Below are positions 42,261 to 56,088 of a stretch of 64,000 nucleotides of DNA, piece by piece (position 1 is the first letter of the stretch; each line of letters opens with the position of its first letter). The notes below the pieces were generated by a model. It did not search any database and was not told the origin of the DNA. It saw only the letters and a list, made by a program, of their open reading frames with translations. The DNA comes from Symsagittifera roscoffensis (Eukaryota > Xenacoelomorpha > Acoela > Convolutidae). The position numbers were made by a program, and so were the translations under genes. Location: positions 45,920,101 through 45,984,100 of the forward strand of contig NC_087063.1 of the NCBI RefSeq assembly GCF_963678635.1, read 5' to 3'.

Positions 42261-43380
42261 TCGGTAGGTTGCCATTTCCCATAAAATTCTTTTCTTGTCC
42301 TCCGCTGATAAGGAAAAGGACATCTTCCCAAACCTACACGTTGGATTGAGTTCTGATCACCGTTTTCTCGAGAATATGAATCGTATCATCAGTAAACCAA
42401 CAGTAAACGTCCTTTATCGAGGTTGCTTTGAGTTTCGCTCTTCTTCGTTTTACAGATGAAAACGTCCCGTAGCCATTCGGCTCCATCCTCTCTCGTATTA
42501 CATGTGCTGGCTAACTATATTACTGCCCCCAGAACTGTTCGACGCATTCTCTGTTTTCTGTTACGAGCTTCTATCTCTCAATTACCGTGTTCGGATGTTT
42601 GTTAAAAGCGGTATTTAGTATTTACCAAGCTTCTGTAAACGAGATGGCTAAAAATTTGACCCTTGTGTTTTCCTGTGTGAAAACCCATTTGCCTTTGTTG
42701 TATCCAGAGGCTAAGTTACAGATTGAACGTAGCTTTTTGTCGGCTTCAGCTTTTATCTCATTGAACTTCCTTCTCTTCCTGCATCCATTTCTCCTCCCCG
42801 GATTTATTTGCCTTAAGGGTGTTTTTGTTTTTAGTTTCACGACTGAATTTATCTACGCCCAGCTCGATGATACCTGTGGCTTGTTCTGAGATCAGAATTT
42901 GACTTTCCTGAATTTCAGGTCCTTTAGGCTGTCAATTTCTAGGTTTTCTTTAGGAATGATCGCCAAAAGAATGATCACGAACTGAGAGCAATTATGATCT
43001 GCGGATATCGGTCCGATTCGGACATGTTAGCACGGAAGCATCAATGCTCTTTAATGATCTTTCGATCGCTATTGTATTTTTCGATGGCTCAGTTTATAGA
43101 CATCGTTGTTTCTTGCCCATTATGAAAAGGTTTGTTCAATTTTTCCAATTATTTTTATCAGTACAAACCATATTCAAGGTAGTTCGTGATTAATTGCTCC
43201 ATTTTGTTCTCAGGATTTACTTTTTGCCATCAGATTTTTCGCGAAGTATCAGAGCATTTGCCCCTCGCTCGATGAATTGCCGAATCGGCAACTTTTTTTT
43301 GGAAGTCTTAATGATGTCTTCGGAAAGCAGTGAAACCACTCCAGCACTGGGACAAAAAGTCACCACAGTGTCTTACAGGT
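42261..43380. other. Unassigned stretch, possibly upstream part of the Ty3/gypsy remnant
   Basis: A minus-strand frame at 42840-42622 (containing RRKFNEIKAEADKKLRSI) and a Phe/Leu-rich frame on + overlap the same bases. Neither is recognisable. Position upstream of the RT would suit a gag/protease remnant. Confidence 0.3.
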
Positions 43381-43382
43381 TT

Positions 43383-45545
43383 TATTCATTCATTAGCCGA
43401 CGTTGGTCGGGTTGGGCTTGTCCGTCTCCAGGCTAAGAAACTTCACCGGCCCAAGCCACAGGTCTGCGGGAGTGAGTGAGGAGGGATTCTAGGGGCAGTT
43501 AGAAATGTGGCAACTAGTGTGGGGTGTTAGGTGACAGTCCGGGCATAGTGGGGAAACTTGGTTGTCTAGTCGGGAGAAGTATGTGTTTAAAATCCGGCTG
43601 TAACCAGACCCGAGTTGGAGTTTACAGCGGGTAGCTCTGGGGAGATTTTTCTGTAGGGTGGACCTTAGGAGGCGGTATACAAAATACTTAGAGGTGGGGG
43701 GATTTCTGCGATGAACTTGGTTATTAGATTTGTGTGGTTGTGATTTAAAAGGGACTAGTGGTGGTTAAAACGGAAGTGGAAACTTCTGGATTATTAAGCT
43801 TGAGTGAAGGGTTAAAATTGGTTAAAACGGAGTCAGTATCTTCTTTAAAAGCGCTGAAAGTCGATTGTCGAACTTGACGTGGAGGTTAAAGTTGTGAGTA
43901 GTAAAAATTATTTGGGTGATGGGAGCGCTATGACGAGCGAAAAAATTGCGAGGTTAAAAGAACGTGGTGATTTGGAACATTGAGGATCTCGACCTCACCG
44001 TGCAGGTGGGCAGTAGAGTGTTGAGCCGGTAATAACTCTGAGGGCTTAATTTTGGGTTAGCTGCAGGTGATTAATGGAGGTTTTGCTGGCGGCATGTGAC
44101 CAAGCAGGGGAGGCATAATCTAAAATGGGGCGTATTAAGGCTTTGTAGGTTAAAAGGAGGGTTTCTTTAGTCTGTCCACAAGAGGATCCTGACAACGCTT
44201 TCAGGACACCTATCCTGCGGCGAGTATTGTCAGCGGTTATTTTACAGTGCGCTGCAAAGCATAAGGTTGGGTCAAAAGTAACCCCAAAAATTTTTGGGTT
44301 TTATGAGGGAGGCTCGTTGTTTAAAAGTACACTGTTTTGTTAAAATCTTTATTGTACGATGAAAAAATGGTAACTGGTCTTTTAGAGGACGCGAAAGATA
44401 ACTTCCTGGAAGAGAAAAAATAAAAAGATGTTGAAGGTAATCGTTCAACGATCAGTGCTTTGGGAAAAGGGATCAAAAGATAAGGACGAACATTATCGGG
44501 GGTGTGGGAGCGTCATGGACGTATAAATTAAAAAGAGCTGGCGAAAGAACTCCAGTGAACTGTTTTGTGGGGAGTTCGTGGTTGTTAAAAAGTGTGGTGG
44601 CGTTTAGGCCGTTCAAGTAGTTTTTCAGCCAACGAACAATACCTATCGGGAGCGGTGTCATGAAAAAGTTCCACGAGAGTACGATGACACACCTTTTCAA
44701 AAGCCTTCGAGAGGTCTAGTGTTGCGAAAACGGTGGGCAATTTTGATTAAAACCGTCTGTCATAAAAAAAAGAAATTCAAGTGTGGATAGCGCAGTAATG
44801 GTAGAGTGGAAGGGACGCAAACCATGTTGATGTGTGGCGTTAGGGAGATACTTTGCTTAAAAACAGGGCAAATGAGCCTTTCTAAAACTTTAACACGCGG
44901 GGCATAGTAAAGAGATGGGTCTATAAAAAGTGGATAATTTATGGTTCTTTTTGGGTTTGGGTAGGGGAATAATCTTTTTCCACATTTGAGGGATAATATT
45001 TTCAGACAGCGATATTTCAAAAAGAAGAGTTGAATATTCAAGAGCTACGGGTCCCAGGTATTTCAAGTGAATGGTGCAAAGGCCATCTGGCCCAAGAGCT
45101 AGCGAGAGTTTGCTGTCCGCAATGGTATGTTTAGTTGGTAGGGGGAGAAATTGGGGTTATCTAACAGGGTGAGCTTGGCTATTTTGCGTCTAGTTTTCCG
45201 GAGTAGCTTATCTGAGGCTTGAATCCTGGCATTTGTTAACTGTTTATTAAAAGCCTTGGCTATGTCTGCGTCTGAAGAGATTGTTTTTGATTCAAATTGA
45301 ATAGGGTGACTTCCTATCACAGGCCTGGATCCTTTCAGGGAGCGTATCACTTTCCAGATCTTTCTGGCGCCAGTTCGGTCATCACAGGTCTGGAGGAATT
45401 TACGCCAATTGTTTCTCTTGTTTTTCGCTGTCTCGTTGAGCAGAAGGGAGTTCAATTGGGAAAGGGTGAAACGAGAGTGCTGTCTAGGTTCCATGGTCTG
45501 GTTATTGTGGCGGCCGAGATCTCTCGTCTTCAAGGTAGCATCGAT
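43383..45545 (-). mobile_element. 5'-truncated, frame-broken non-LTR retrotransposon (LINE)
   Basis: Minus-strand segments in order: pre-RT linker and RT start (45533-45099, RKIWKVIRSLKGSRP), LALGPDGL and FYRPISLL blocks (45100-44930), GIVRWLKNYLNG and TGVLSPALFNLYVHD (44700-44473), ASPAWSHAA (about 44100), ending in ATGAATGAATAAAA at 43383-43400, a typical LINE 3' tail. TGVLSPALFNLY corresponds to the TGVPQGSVLSP box, with PQ and QGS lost. Endonuclease and ORF1 are absent. Several frameshifts; inactive. Confidence 0.85.
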
Positions 45546-46829
45546 TAATAATTAAGGCGCCAAGTACTGTTCTTGTATCTTGTTTGGAGACTTGCTACTG
45601 TCTTTTTGGTGTATGGTTTACTCGCATGAAAAAACAAACAGTTATTGAATCAACTTTTTTCTTAGTTTCCATTTTATGAGACTTGTTATATCTGAATGCA
45701 GCGAATGGACACATCACTTTCCAAATTTTTTTGTAGATGTTTTCTTGATCAGAAATTCATTTACAAAAAAAAACATCATCCACAAAAAATAGTTTGAACA
45801 TTGATTGTTTTTAGGCTTTTCTATGAATTATTCAATACATTTCTGACTATGTATTGTTTGTGACTTTGGCTGTCTGCGTACTGCATTTAGGCGGTGGTTG
45901 AGAATGAGCTTTAATTTGTTAACCTTTTCTCAGTTTTCTCATTATTTTATCTACTGCCTATTTTGAGTTTGATTGAATCAAATATACTGGTCCTGTTTTT
46001 ATTTCTTAGAATCAGATCTCTTCGTTGCTTGCTGCAAACCAGCAATTTTTAGTGCTTAAAGTTAGTTTAATGATTTCTTTCACCTATTCTCGAATTTTGC
46101 GTTTTATGATTGTGATCATTAAGAAAGATGTATTGCATTACGCTGGCAATACTTATGTGCGTCGGACAAAAATGCTGGAAATATGGTGTTCTTTCTTTTT
46201 TCCAACATGAATGTAAACGTAAAATTCGCTTCAAAATTATTTTTTCAGAAAACTTAGTTTGATTCACTACAAATTTGCCTTCAGACTCGATTTTTTTTCG
46301 GTGTCAATTATACAAATATAGCCGTCCTTTCTCTGAGCAAGTGTTGGGTTGGTGGTATCTTGTAAAATTGGTTGGAAGGAATTTCAGTAGTTTTCAGATT
46401 CGATTTATACTTTTTTGGGAAATCTCTTAATTTGCCGTGGCAATTAAGAAGTTAATTATTTGATTCGTTATCTCTCGTGATAGTCATTCTTATATTCTTA
46501 TTTTACGGGCATAATTGTTCGTACTTCACGAGTAGAGTAGTTCTTATTTCCAATAGTGTTTACAGTATACAAGTTATTCGAAATGGATATAAACGGACTT
46601 TTTTAGTGTCGTTGTCACGCTTTTTGCGCATATTAATTTCCATTCTTCTGTTTCAATATGAAATCAGAACATTTTCATCCTCCTATTTGGAGAAAAAAAT
46701 AAGAGACCTTTTTACCAATTAGCCCAGCTCATCAAGCGAGTTACTTTTTAATCAAGCTAAGCTCTGAATTCATTCAAGCGGTAATCCATATGCCATTTCT
46801 TTATTATCAGTATCAGATACTACAGTTTT
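45546..46829. other. Non-coding stretch
   Basis: AT-rich sequence between the LINE and the repeated array; no repeat or gene recognised. Short open frames here are compositional. Confidence 0.5.
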
Positions 46830-48850
46830 GTTAGATCTACTTTCGAGTTAAGCTTAATGAATAGAATTGCACATGTTACAGTCTTATACAACTAATAAAA
46901 TTTGCACGAGCATTTCAAACATATCATAAATTTACAGGCTTTAAAACTGTTTTGTCTATCAAAAGGTTTATTTTCAGTTTATAACAAGTCCTGTGACGTT
47001 CTCAAGCTATGTTGTTTTCTTGAATGAGTTGTTGAAGTGGGTGGTCATGTATACGTGATTGGGGAGAAGTGGCTCATGAAAAGTGAGTTTGATTTGCTGT
47101 AAAAATGTTAAAAAGACGAATTCGTTCTATACGATTCCATGATAGCTATGCTACATACCACTTATATTTTTTAGGTAAATTTTAAAATTTTCCTTCCAAC
47201 CGGGTACAAGTTGGTATTTTTCATTTTTACAGCATGGAGTTGTTTTTTTAATTTTCCATATCTGACGTGTCTCATTATTATGAGTACGTGGGATGTTTGC
47301 TATTCAACGGCTAAATACTTAGCGGGAACATACAAATGTCGATGGTCAAGGAGAGAGTTAGTTACAGTTTACACTTTCCGTATCGGATGATAGGCTTCCA
47401 ATTTGAAGCAAATTATCAGAAGGTTTAACGCATAGTTCAAATCCATATCAAATCCTGGGTTTGTTGGTAACATTATTATGCAAATATATTTTTAAACTGT
47501 TTGTGCAATTTCTATTTATCTGGCATTTGTGTTTCATTTGAAAAATCTATAGAAAAAAAAATTTTTTAAACAAAATGTTTCCGCAATTTTAGCAAACAAC
47601 TCGTTTTGAAAACAACTGGTTTTCAATCGAGTTAAGGTGGATTTTTAGATGGCGATGTTGTAGCAGTGGCCAGTGTTGTAGCAGGGGCCATAATAGGGGT
47701 ATCAGTAGAGGTAGTTTCCAGCAGAATTGATGTTGGTGGTTGAGAGACCACTGGATCGATGCGCGGGAGGAGGGAGAGATTATCCTCAGTCCCGCGAACC
47801 ATCAGTTGTGTGGAGTCTGTGTGTGGCAAAATATCGGTCGATCCTAGACCAAGTAGCAAGTAGATAAATAATTAAATTGGGTTTTGATTCCTTCGATCAA
47901 AGTTTGTTGATTGAATTTGAGGATAACTGCGATCACTTTAAACACCAGACAATCTAGTATAACTTTTCCGAAGAGAAATGAGGTATTCTAATTATATGTT
48001 TTGAGCAGAGCCGAGTGTGCCATATGAGTCCGAGAAAAGTGTTTTTCGGACATTGAAAAAAGATCTACATGCTTCTTGCAGCATTCCTTTCATTTCTGAG
48101 TTGTCAGAAATCATATTCCAAATTTTCCGTATTTCAGCATAAGTATAAGTGGCAGAACCTCGGCTGGATGCTAATGAGTGTTTGATTTGCGGAACTATCT
48201 CAATCGGCTTAAACAGTTCTAGACCTGTATTACTTCTTATTTGTGGTGTTCGTTCAATCGATCGTTTATCATCATTCACATCTAGTTGGAAGAGATTTAA
48301 TTTGCTGTAGCAACCTAAGACTTATCATCATCCACTTCTAGTTGGAAGAGATTTATGTTTTTTCGAAGCAGTCTTGTAAGTCTGCCGATTGAATTGTTTG
48401 CCCAGCTATTTGGTCGACAAACCGAATGTGTCCCTTGTACATTATTGGAATGCAATTATTACCACGATTCATTAGTTCTAAGGTTAAATAAAATTTCAGA
48501 TAGTGATAGAGCCAGTCAACTTTGCCAGTGGTCTCTCAGAACATTGAGAGATTGAGTTGGATTATAGCCAGCCAAACATAGCCTCTCGAGTGAAAGCATT
48601 AATGTATGAGAATTGGGACTAGCACGCATAGTGCCAATTCGGCGGTTCGGTTTTAAAAAATATATATAGTCCAATTTGGTGTCTAAGTCAGCTTCATAAT
48701 GAATTTGACTAGTCATAACTTACTTGGCAGGGAGTTTTCTTTAATTGTGATAAAATTATAGTTAAGTTGACCGGCTTTGAATAATTTCCATACTTGGGTT
48801 GGATTAGGTTTTTATCTGTAGCAGATCTGGCAGTTTTGGTAGATCTATTT
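46830..48850 (-). pseudogene. Array unit 1 with Pro/Thr-rich C-terminus
   Basis: Open segments: block a/b at 48716-48516, block c at 48279-47992 (RSIERTPQIRSN, MISDNSEMKGMLQEA), Pro/Thr-rich end at 47859-47632 (PATTLATATTSPSKNPP, stop). Block d is mostly lost. The 3' flank 46830-47630 matches 48850-49440 of unit 2 at many points (for example GAAGTGGGTGGTC). Confidence 0.5.
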
Positions 48851-50970
48851 TCGAGTCAGGCTTAATGAATATAAATGCTTATGTTACCGTCTTATAAACT
48901 TAATTAAATTTATACGAGCATATTAACCAGATCATAAGTTTGAATGCATCAAAATACTTTATCAAAAGTTTTTAGTTCATAATAATTCCTTTGACAGTCT
49001 TAAGGTATGTTGTTTTCTTCTTGAAGATGAGTTTTTGAAGTGGGTGGTCGCGTATACATGATCAGGGAGGTTTAGCTCATGAAAAGTTTAAAAAGACGAA
49101 TCTTTCTATACGATTCCATAATAGCTATGCTCTATAGCAATAATACTTTAAGGTATGGAGTTGTTTTCAATAGTTGGATGTATCTGTTGAGTCTCTTTAA
49201 TATGACTACGTTAGATGTATTCGGTGTTATGATGCAACTGAGGGGTTTGCTTTTAGCGGTTAAATACTTTGCGGTAACTTACGATTTTTGACGGTCAATG
49301 AGGGAGTTAGTTACAGAAAAGCATTTCCGCCTCAGATAATTGGCTGCAAATTTGAAGCGATTTATCAGGTGATTTAACGCATAGTTTCAATCCAGATCAA
49401 GTCCTGGGTTTCTTGGTAACCCTAGTGAAATTCTTTTTTAAAAGGATTAAGCAATTTGGCAATCAGCCACGTAGGATTTAATGGTTGTCTCCTAACTGTC
49501 ATTGTATGCGTAGATTCTGATACCGGCGGATTGGTCGTTAGTATCCTAAAGGTTCGAACTATTAGTATTCTTTTCTCAATAAGAAAGTTAGAAGAGACAA
49601 AAGGTTTTTTTTTAATTTGAGGGGGGAATTCGCAGTGGTGGCTTCGATTTAGGAGCTTTTGAAGCAGGTGAAGTGGTGTTGGTAGATGGTGTAGCTGCTG
49701 TCATCTTCGCGATGGGGATCGAAGGTTCGTGAAGAGGCCGGTGTTGTAGCAGGGGCCGTAGTAGGGGTAGCAGTAGAGGTAGTTGCCATTAGAGTTCGTG
49801 TTGGTGGTTGAGACTCCAGTGGATCAATGGGGGTAGGAAGGAGAGAAGCTCCTCAAAGTCTCCCAAAACATTATCTAAAATGGAGTCTATATTATTTGGT
49901 AAAAATATCAGTCGGTGTATCCTAGAATAAGTAGATAGTTAATTGGCTGAATTTGTGGATACATGCGAAACTGGTTTATATTGTCAGTTTCCATTAATAG
50001 ATGTGCTTCTACTTTATAATCATGCTCTTCTAATTTTTCAATTTGTTCATCCTTAGTGAAAATTGAGGTCACTATAGAAGTGAAGAGTTTTTTTATACAA
50101 AGCGGCATGTAGTACTTTGCCTCAATTTAGTGAATGGCTGGTGATTTTGTTAATGTGTAATCCTTACACTTCAAACACTAGACGATCTATTATAAGTTTT
50201 ACGAAGAGAAATGAGGCGAAGACTATTCCACATTTATCCAAATAGAATTTTATTCTCCCGAATATACGGGTGTATTCATTTTTCTAAAACTCAGGGGAAA
50301 TGAGATTATCTAAACATATTTTTTTAGTGGATCAGAGTGGGCTATATGTGTCCAAAATTTCTGTATTTAAACATAAGTATAATTAGAAGAACCTCGGCTG
50401 GATGCTAATGAGTGTTTAATTTGCCAAGCTATCTTGATTGGTTTAAAGAGTTCTGGACCTGTAGCCCTTGTTATTTTGGGTGTTAGTTCAATCCAAGACT
50501 TATCATCATCCACATCTACTTGGAAGAGACTCAAGTTTTAATCGGAACAGTCTTGTAAATCTGCGGATTGAAATGTTTGCCGAGTAGTTGGATCGACAAA
50601 CAGAATGTTTTCCTCATACATTATGGGAATGCGTTTATAGCATTGATTCATTAGCAGTAAGGGTGAATATAGTTTCGGATAGAGACAGGCAACATTGCCA
50701 GTGGTCTTCAAGAACATTGCGCTTTTGATATAGTCAAATTTGGTGCCTAAATTGGCTTTATTCTCATTTTGTTTGGTCAAAAATTAAGGTGGTGGCGATT
50801 TTTCACTAATTGTGACAAAAGTATAATTTTGTTGGCTCGCATTATGAGTAATTCCCGTACTTGGGTTTGAATTAACTTGAATTCCAGTATCCATATTAAA
50901 TCCCTCTTTATATTCGAGAAAGGGGTTGGAAACGTTTTAGGTTGACCAGATAGAGCTTGCGGTTTATTCA
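48851..50970 (-). pseudogene. Array unit 2
   Basis: Blocks a/b at 50971-50538 (HILFVDPTTRQTFQSADLQD-like), reduced c near 50320-50530, d at 50108-49908 (EEHDYKVEAHLLMETDNINQ), then a Ser/Pro/Thr-coding region at 49860-49620. Frames are interrupted. Confidence 0.5.
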
Positions 50971-51255
50971 TTACCCGTGTCCGAGAAAAGAACTTTTTGG
51001 ATTTTTAGAAAAGATCTAGACATTCCTTGTAATATTCCTTTCATTTCTGAATTATCAGAAATCATATTCCAAAATTTCTGTATTTAACGATAAGTATAAA
51101 TGGAAGAACCTCGGCTGGGTGCTAATGAGTGTTTAATTTGCTGAGCTATCATGATCGGTTTAACCAGTTCTGGACCTGGGACACTTGTTGTTTGTAGTGT
51201 TAGTTCAATCCAAGACTTATCATCATCCACATCTAGTAGGAAGATATATAAGTTT

Positions 51256-52397
51256 TTATCGAAACAGTGTTAAGTCTGGCGATTGAATTGTTTGCCCAGT
51301 TAGTTGGTCAACAAACAGAATATGTTCCTTATACATTCTTGGAATGCGATTATGGCTTTGGTTCATTGGTAGAAAAGGCGAATAAGGTTTCGGATAGTGA
51401 TAGAGCCAGGCAATTCTGCCAGTGGTCTCTAAGAACATTGAGCGATTTTGAGTTGGAATATAGCCAGCCAAACATGGGCTCTCAAGTGGAAGCATTACTT
51501 TATGAGAATTGGTAAGCATTCTAGCTCGCGTTGGCATTGCAAAAGGTGCAATTCGGCTCTTCGAAGCATATAGAAGCTATAGAAAAAGAATATAGTCTGT
51601 TTTGGTGCCTAAATGAGCTTCATAGTCAGTTTGACTAGTCAAAAATTTAAGTGGCGGCGAATTTTCACTAGTTGTGACAGAAGTATAATTAAGCTGGCTG
51701 GCATTATGAGTAATTTCCGTACTTGGGGTTGGATTAACTTGAATTCTAGTATCCATTTTAAATCCCTTTATAATAGGAGAAAAAGAGAATCATATGGAGT
51801 TGGAAACGCTATTCTGGGTAGACCAGATAAAGCTTGCGGTTCATTTATCACCTGTAGCATTGATTTTTTGGGTAGTATTCTGTGTTTGTGTAGATTGAAT
51901 AGATAGACTGGAATAGTCGTTGATTATAAAGTAAGATTTTTTATTCGAATCATCATTTGTTCAAAACTGAAAATACAGTTTTTGGGATCTTCCCAAGTAT
52001 AAGCAAATGCATCCAAGGATGTTGTTTCACAACCGTTAGTGGTCACTGGACAGGGCAAAGGAATGATAGACTGTGTTTTAATCCCTTCGATCAAAGTTTT
52101 TAAATTGAATTTGAGGACACGTGCTATCCTGGTTAGTTTTGCAATTTCCATTAATAGATGTGCCTCTACTTTATGATCATACTCGTCTATGTTTTCATCT
52201 TTTTCATCCTGAGTAAAATTCGAGGTCATTGTTGAAATGAAAATTATGTTATACGAAACAGCATGTAGTACTTTGCCGAAATGTAGTGAGCGGCCGGTGA
52301 TTTTTTGAATGTGTAATGCTTTCATTTTAAACACTCGAAGATCTTGTATAACGTTTACGAGGAGAATTGAGGCGAAGACTTTTCCACCTTTCTCCAA
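51256..52397 (-). pseudogene. Best preserved part of the array (block d, then a/b)
   Basis: The segment 52397-51924 is open for 157 codons: RVFKMKALHIQKITG, DEYDHKVEAHLLMEI, LPCPVTTNGCETTSLDAFAY, then TWEDPKNCIFSFEQM. Two Cys flank DAFAYTWEDP. Blocks a and b of the next unit follow directly (51760-51256), without the Pro/Thr tail. Function unknown. Confidence 0.5.
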
Positions 52398-55132
52398 ATA
52401 GAATTTTTTCTCCCGAAAATACGGTTATATTCATTTTATTAAAAATCAGGGGAAATGAGATTATCTAAAGGTATTTTTTTTAGTGGATCAGAGTTAGCTA
52501 TATGAGTCCGAGAAAAGAATTTTTCGGACCTTGAGAAAACATCTAGATACTTTTTTAGCATTCGTTTAATTTCTGAATTTTCAGAAATCATATTCCAAAG
52601 TTTCTGTATTTAAGCATAAGTATAAATGCTAGAACCGCGGCTGGATGCTAATGAGTGTTTAATTTGCTGAACTATCTCGATCGGTTTAATCAGTTATGGA
52701 CCTGTAACCCTTGCTGTTTTGGGTGTTAGTTTAATCCAAGAGTTATCATCATCCACATCTAGTTGGAAGAGACTTAAGTGTTAACCGGAACAGTCTTGTA
52801 AGTCTGCCGATTGAAATTTTTGCCGAGTAATTGGATCGACAAACCGAATGTTTTCCTTATACATTATTTGAATGCGTTTATAGCTTTGATTCACTAGTAG
52901 TAAGAGTGAATAAAACATTGCCAGTGGTCTTCAAGAACATAGAGCGCTTTTGATATAGTCCAACTTGGTGCTCAAATGAGTTTTTATAGTCAATTTGTCT
53001 ATTCATAAGTTAAGGTGGTGGTGAGTTTTCACTAGTTGTGACAAAAGTATAATTTAGCTGGCTCGCATTATGAGTAATTCCCGTACTTGGTGTTGGATTA
53101 ATTTCAATTAAAGTGTCCATAATAAATCCGTCAGTATATTCGAGAAAGAGTGAATAATATGGGGTTGGAAACACTTCTAAGTTGACCAGATAGAGCTTGC
53201 GGTTGATTCATCACCTGTGTCATATTATTTTGAGTTTGCCGTGTTTGGGTTGAGTGAATAGAAAGACTGGAATACCTCGATGATATTCAGATTTTTCATA
53301 CCGAAATATCTCAGCCTGGAATGTTTAAAACAGTGAAAATACAATTATTGGGTTCGTTCCAATTAGAGGCAAATGCATCTAGGGATGTTGTTTCACAACC
53401 GTTAGTGGACTCTGGACAGGGCAAAGGAATGTTAAACTTTGTTTTGATCCCTTCGATCGAATCTTATTAATTGAATTTGAGGATACTTGCAATCCTGGTT
53501 GATATTGTCAATTTCTTTTAATAGAGGCGCCTGTGCTTAAAGATCATATTCGTCTAGTTTTTCAGTTTTTTCATCTTGAGTAAAAGTCGAGGTCACTATT
53601 GAATTGAAAGTTATATAATACGAATCAGCATGTAGTACTTTGCCGAAATGTTTTGAGCGGCCGCTGATTTTGTGAATGTGTAGTGTTTTCACTTAAAACA
53701 CTAGACACCCTAGTTTGAATTTTACGAAAAGGAATGAGGCGAAGAATTTTCGCACTTTTCCCTAACTACAATTTCCATTAATAGAGGTGCCTCTACTTTA
53801 TGAATTTTTTCGTCTATTTTTTCATTTTGTTCATCATTAGTAAAAATCGAGGTCACTATAAAAGTGAAGAGTGTTTTATTCAGAGCGGTATGTATTACTT
53901 TGCCTCAATGTAGTGATTGGCCGGTGATTTTGTGAAAGTGTAATGCTTTCATTTTAAACACTCGAAGATCTAGTATAAATTTTACGAAGAGAATTGAGGC
54001 GAAGACTATTCCACCTTTCTCCAAATAGAATTGTATTCTCCCGAATATACGGGTTTATTCATTTTTCTAACAATCAGGGAAAAGGAGATACTCTAAATAG
54101 ATTTTTTAATGGAGCCGAGTGGGCTATAAGTATAAATATTTCTGCATTTGAACTTGAGATAAATGGAAGAACCTCGGCTGGATGCTACTGAGTGTGTATT
54201 TTGCTTAGCTTATTTGACCGGCATGAACAGTTCTGGACCGTTAACCCTTGTTATTTAGGGTGTTAGTTTAATCATACCGAAAGACTTATCATCATCCACT
54301 AGTTGGAAGCTATATAAGTTTTTCATCGAAACAGTCTAGTAAGTCTGCCGATTGAATTGTTCGCCGAGTTATTTGGTCGAAAAACCAAATGTGTTCCTCA
54401 TACATTAGTTGTGACAAAAGTAGAGTTTGGTTGGCTGGCTTTATGAGTAATTCCTGTACTTGGAGTTGGATTAACTTGAATTCCAGTATCCATAATAAAT
54501 CTCTCAGTATATTCGAGAAAGAGTGAATACATCGCATGGGGTTGGAAACACTATTCTGGGTTGAGCAGATAAAGCTTGCGGTTTATTTATCAGTTGTAGC
54601 ATAATTTTTCGAGTTTCCCGTGTTTGGGTAAGGTGAATATAAAGACAGGAATAATCTTTGATTATATGGTAAGATTTGTCATACCGAATCATCTCAGCCT
54701 GGAATTTGTTTAAAACAGGAAAAATAATTTTTTTGGGTTCTTCCCAACTATAGGCAAATGTATCTCAGGATGTTGTTTCACAACCGTTCATGGACACTGG
54801 ACAAGGCAAAGGAATGTTAGTCTGTGTTTTGATCCCTTTGATCAAAGTTTTTTTTAAATTGACTCAGAGGATACATGCTATCCTGGTTAGTTTTTCAATT
54901 TCTATTAATAGATGTGCCTCTACTTTATGATCATATTCGTCTAATTTTTCATTTTGTTCATCCTTAGTAAAAATTGAGGTCACTATAGAAGTGAAGTTTT
55001 TTTTATATAAAGCGGCATGTAGTACTTTGCCTCAATTTAGTGAATGGCTGGTGATTTTGTTAATGTGTAATCCTTACACTTCAAACACTAGACGATCTAT
55101 TATAAATTTTACGGAGAGAAATGAGGCGAAGA

Positions 55133-56088
55133 CTATTCCACTTTTCTCCAATTTGAATTATGTTCTCTCGAATATACGGGTATGTTCATTTTTCTAAAAA
55201 TCAGGGGAAAAGAGATTATTTTTAGCAGAACCGAGTGGACTATATGAGTCCGAGAAAAGAATTTCTCGGACATTGAGAAACGATCTAGATATTTTTGTGT
55301 TTCTTTCTTTTCTGAATTGTCAGAAATCATTTTCGAATTTTTTTGCATTTGAACATAAGTATAAATGGAAGAACCTTGGCTGGATGCTAATGATTGTTTA
55401 ATTTTCTGAACTATTTCGATCAATTTGATTTGTTCTTGAACTGTAACCCTTGTTATTTGGTGTGTTTGTTCAATCCAAGACTTATCATCATCCACATCTA
55501 GTTGGAAGAGATTTATGTTTTCATCGAAACAGTCTTGTAAGTCTGCCCATTGAATTGTTTGCCGAGTTCTTTGGTCGAAAAATCAAATGTGTTCCTTATA
55601 CATTATTGGAATTCAATTATGGCATTGATTCGTAAGTAGTAAGGGTGATTGAAATTTCGGATAAGGATAGAACTAGCCAACATTGCTACTGGTCTCTACA
55701 GACAGAGCGATTTTGAGTTGGAATGTAGCCAGCCAAACATGGGCTCTCGAGTGAAAGCAGTAATGTATGAGAATAAGACGCGTTCTACCTCAATACTTTT
55801 GCAAAAGAGCCAATTCGGCTCTTCGAAGCATATAGAAGCTATAGCAAAAAAGTCCATTTTGGTGCCTAAATGAGCTTCATAAGCAATTTGACTAGTCAAA
55901 AATTCAAGTGGCGGGGAGTTTTCGCTAGTTATGACAATAGAAGATTTTGCTTGGCTGGCATTATGAGTGATTTCCGTACTTGGGGTTGGATTAATTTGAT
56001 TTCCAGTATCCATATTAAAATCCTGCGCGCTGGTGGTTTTTGTGAACATGGAACCCTGAGTGAATTTTTTTTTGAAATGCCTGCGCAT
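55133..56088 (-). pseudogene. Array unit at the 5' end of the array (blocks a, b, c)
   Basis: 56088-55696 is open for 130 codons (STEITHNASQAKSSI, PPLEFLTSQIAYEAHLGTK). 55495-55133 is open for 120 codons (DDDKSWIEQTHQI, IVQKIKQSLASSQGS, helix-like, possibly coiled). They are separated by stops. Beyond 56060 the homology ends and an unrelated repeat begins, so this is the array boundary. Confidence 0.5.

Larger units (their letters stand above)
46830..56060 (-). repeat. Tandem array of a degenerate minus-strand gene family
   Basis: At least five, probably six, imperfect units lie head to tail. An anchor (+ strand CTTATCATCATCCACATCTA) recurs at about 48260/48320, 50500, 51217, 52741, 54283 and 55481. 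Reading on the minus strand each unit has the same block order: a (NPTPSTEITHNASQ), b (HILFVDQLTGQTIQ), c (HSLASSRGSATYTY, MISDNSE), d (EYDHKVEAHLLMEI, CETTSLDAFAYTWEDP). A Pro/Thr-rich end with a shared 3' flank occurs only in the two leftmost units. Units are broken by stops, indels and deletions. The protein family is not recognised; the Cys-bearing d block and Thr/Pro-rich tail suggest a secreted or envelope-type glycoprotein, which is inference. Confidence 0.7.
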
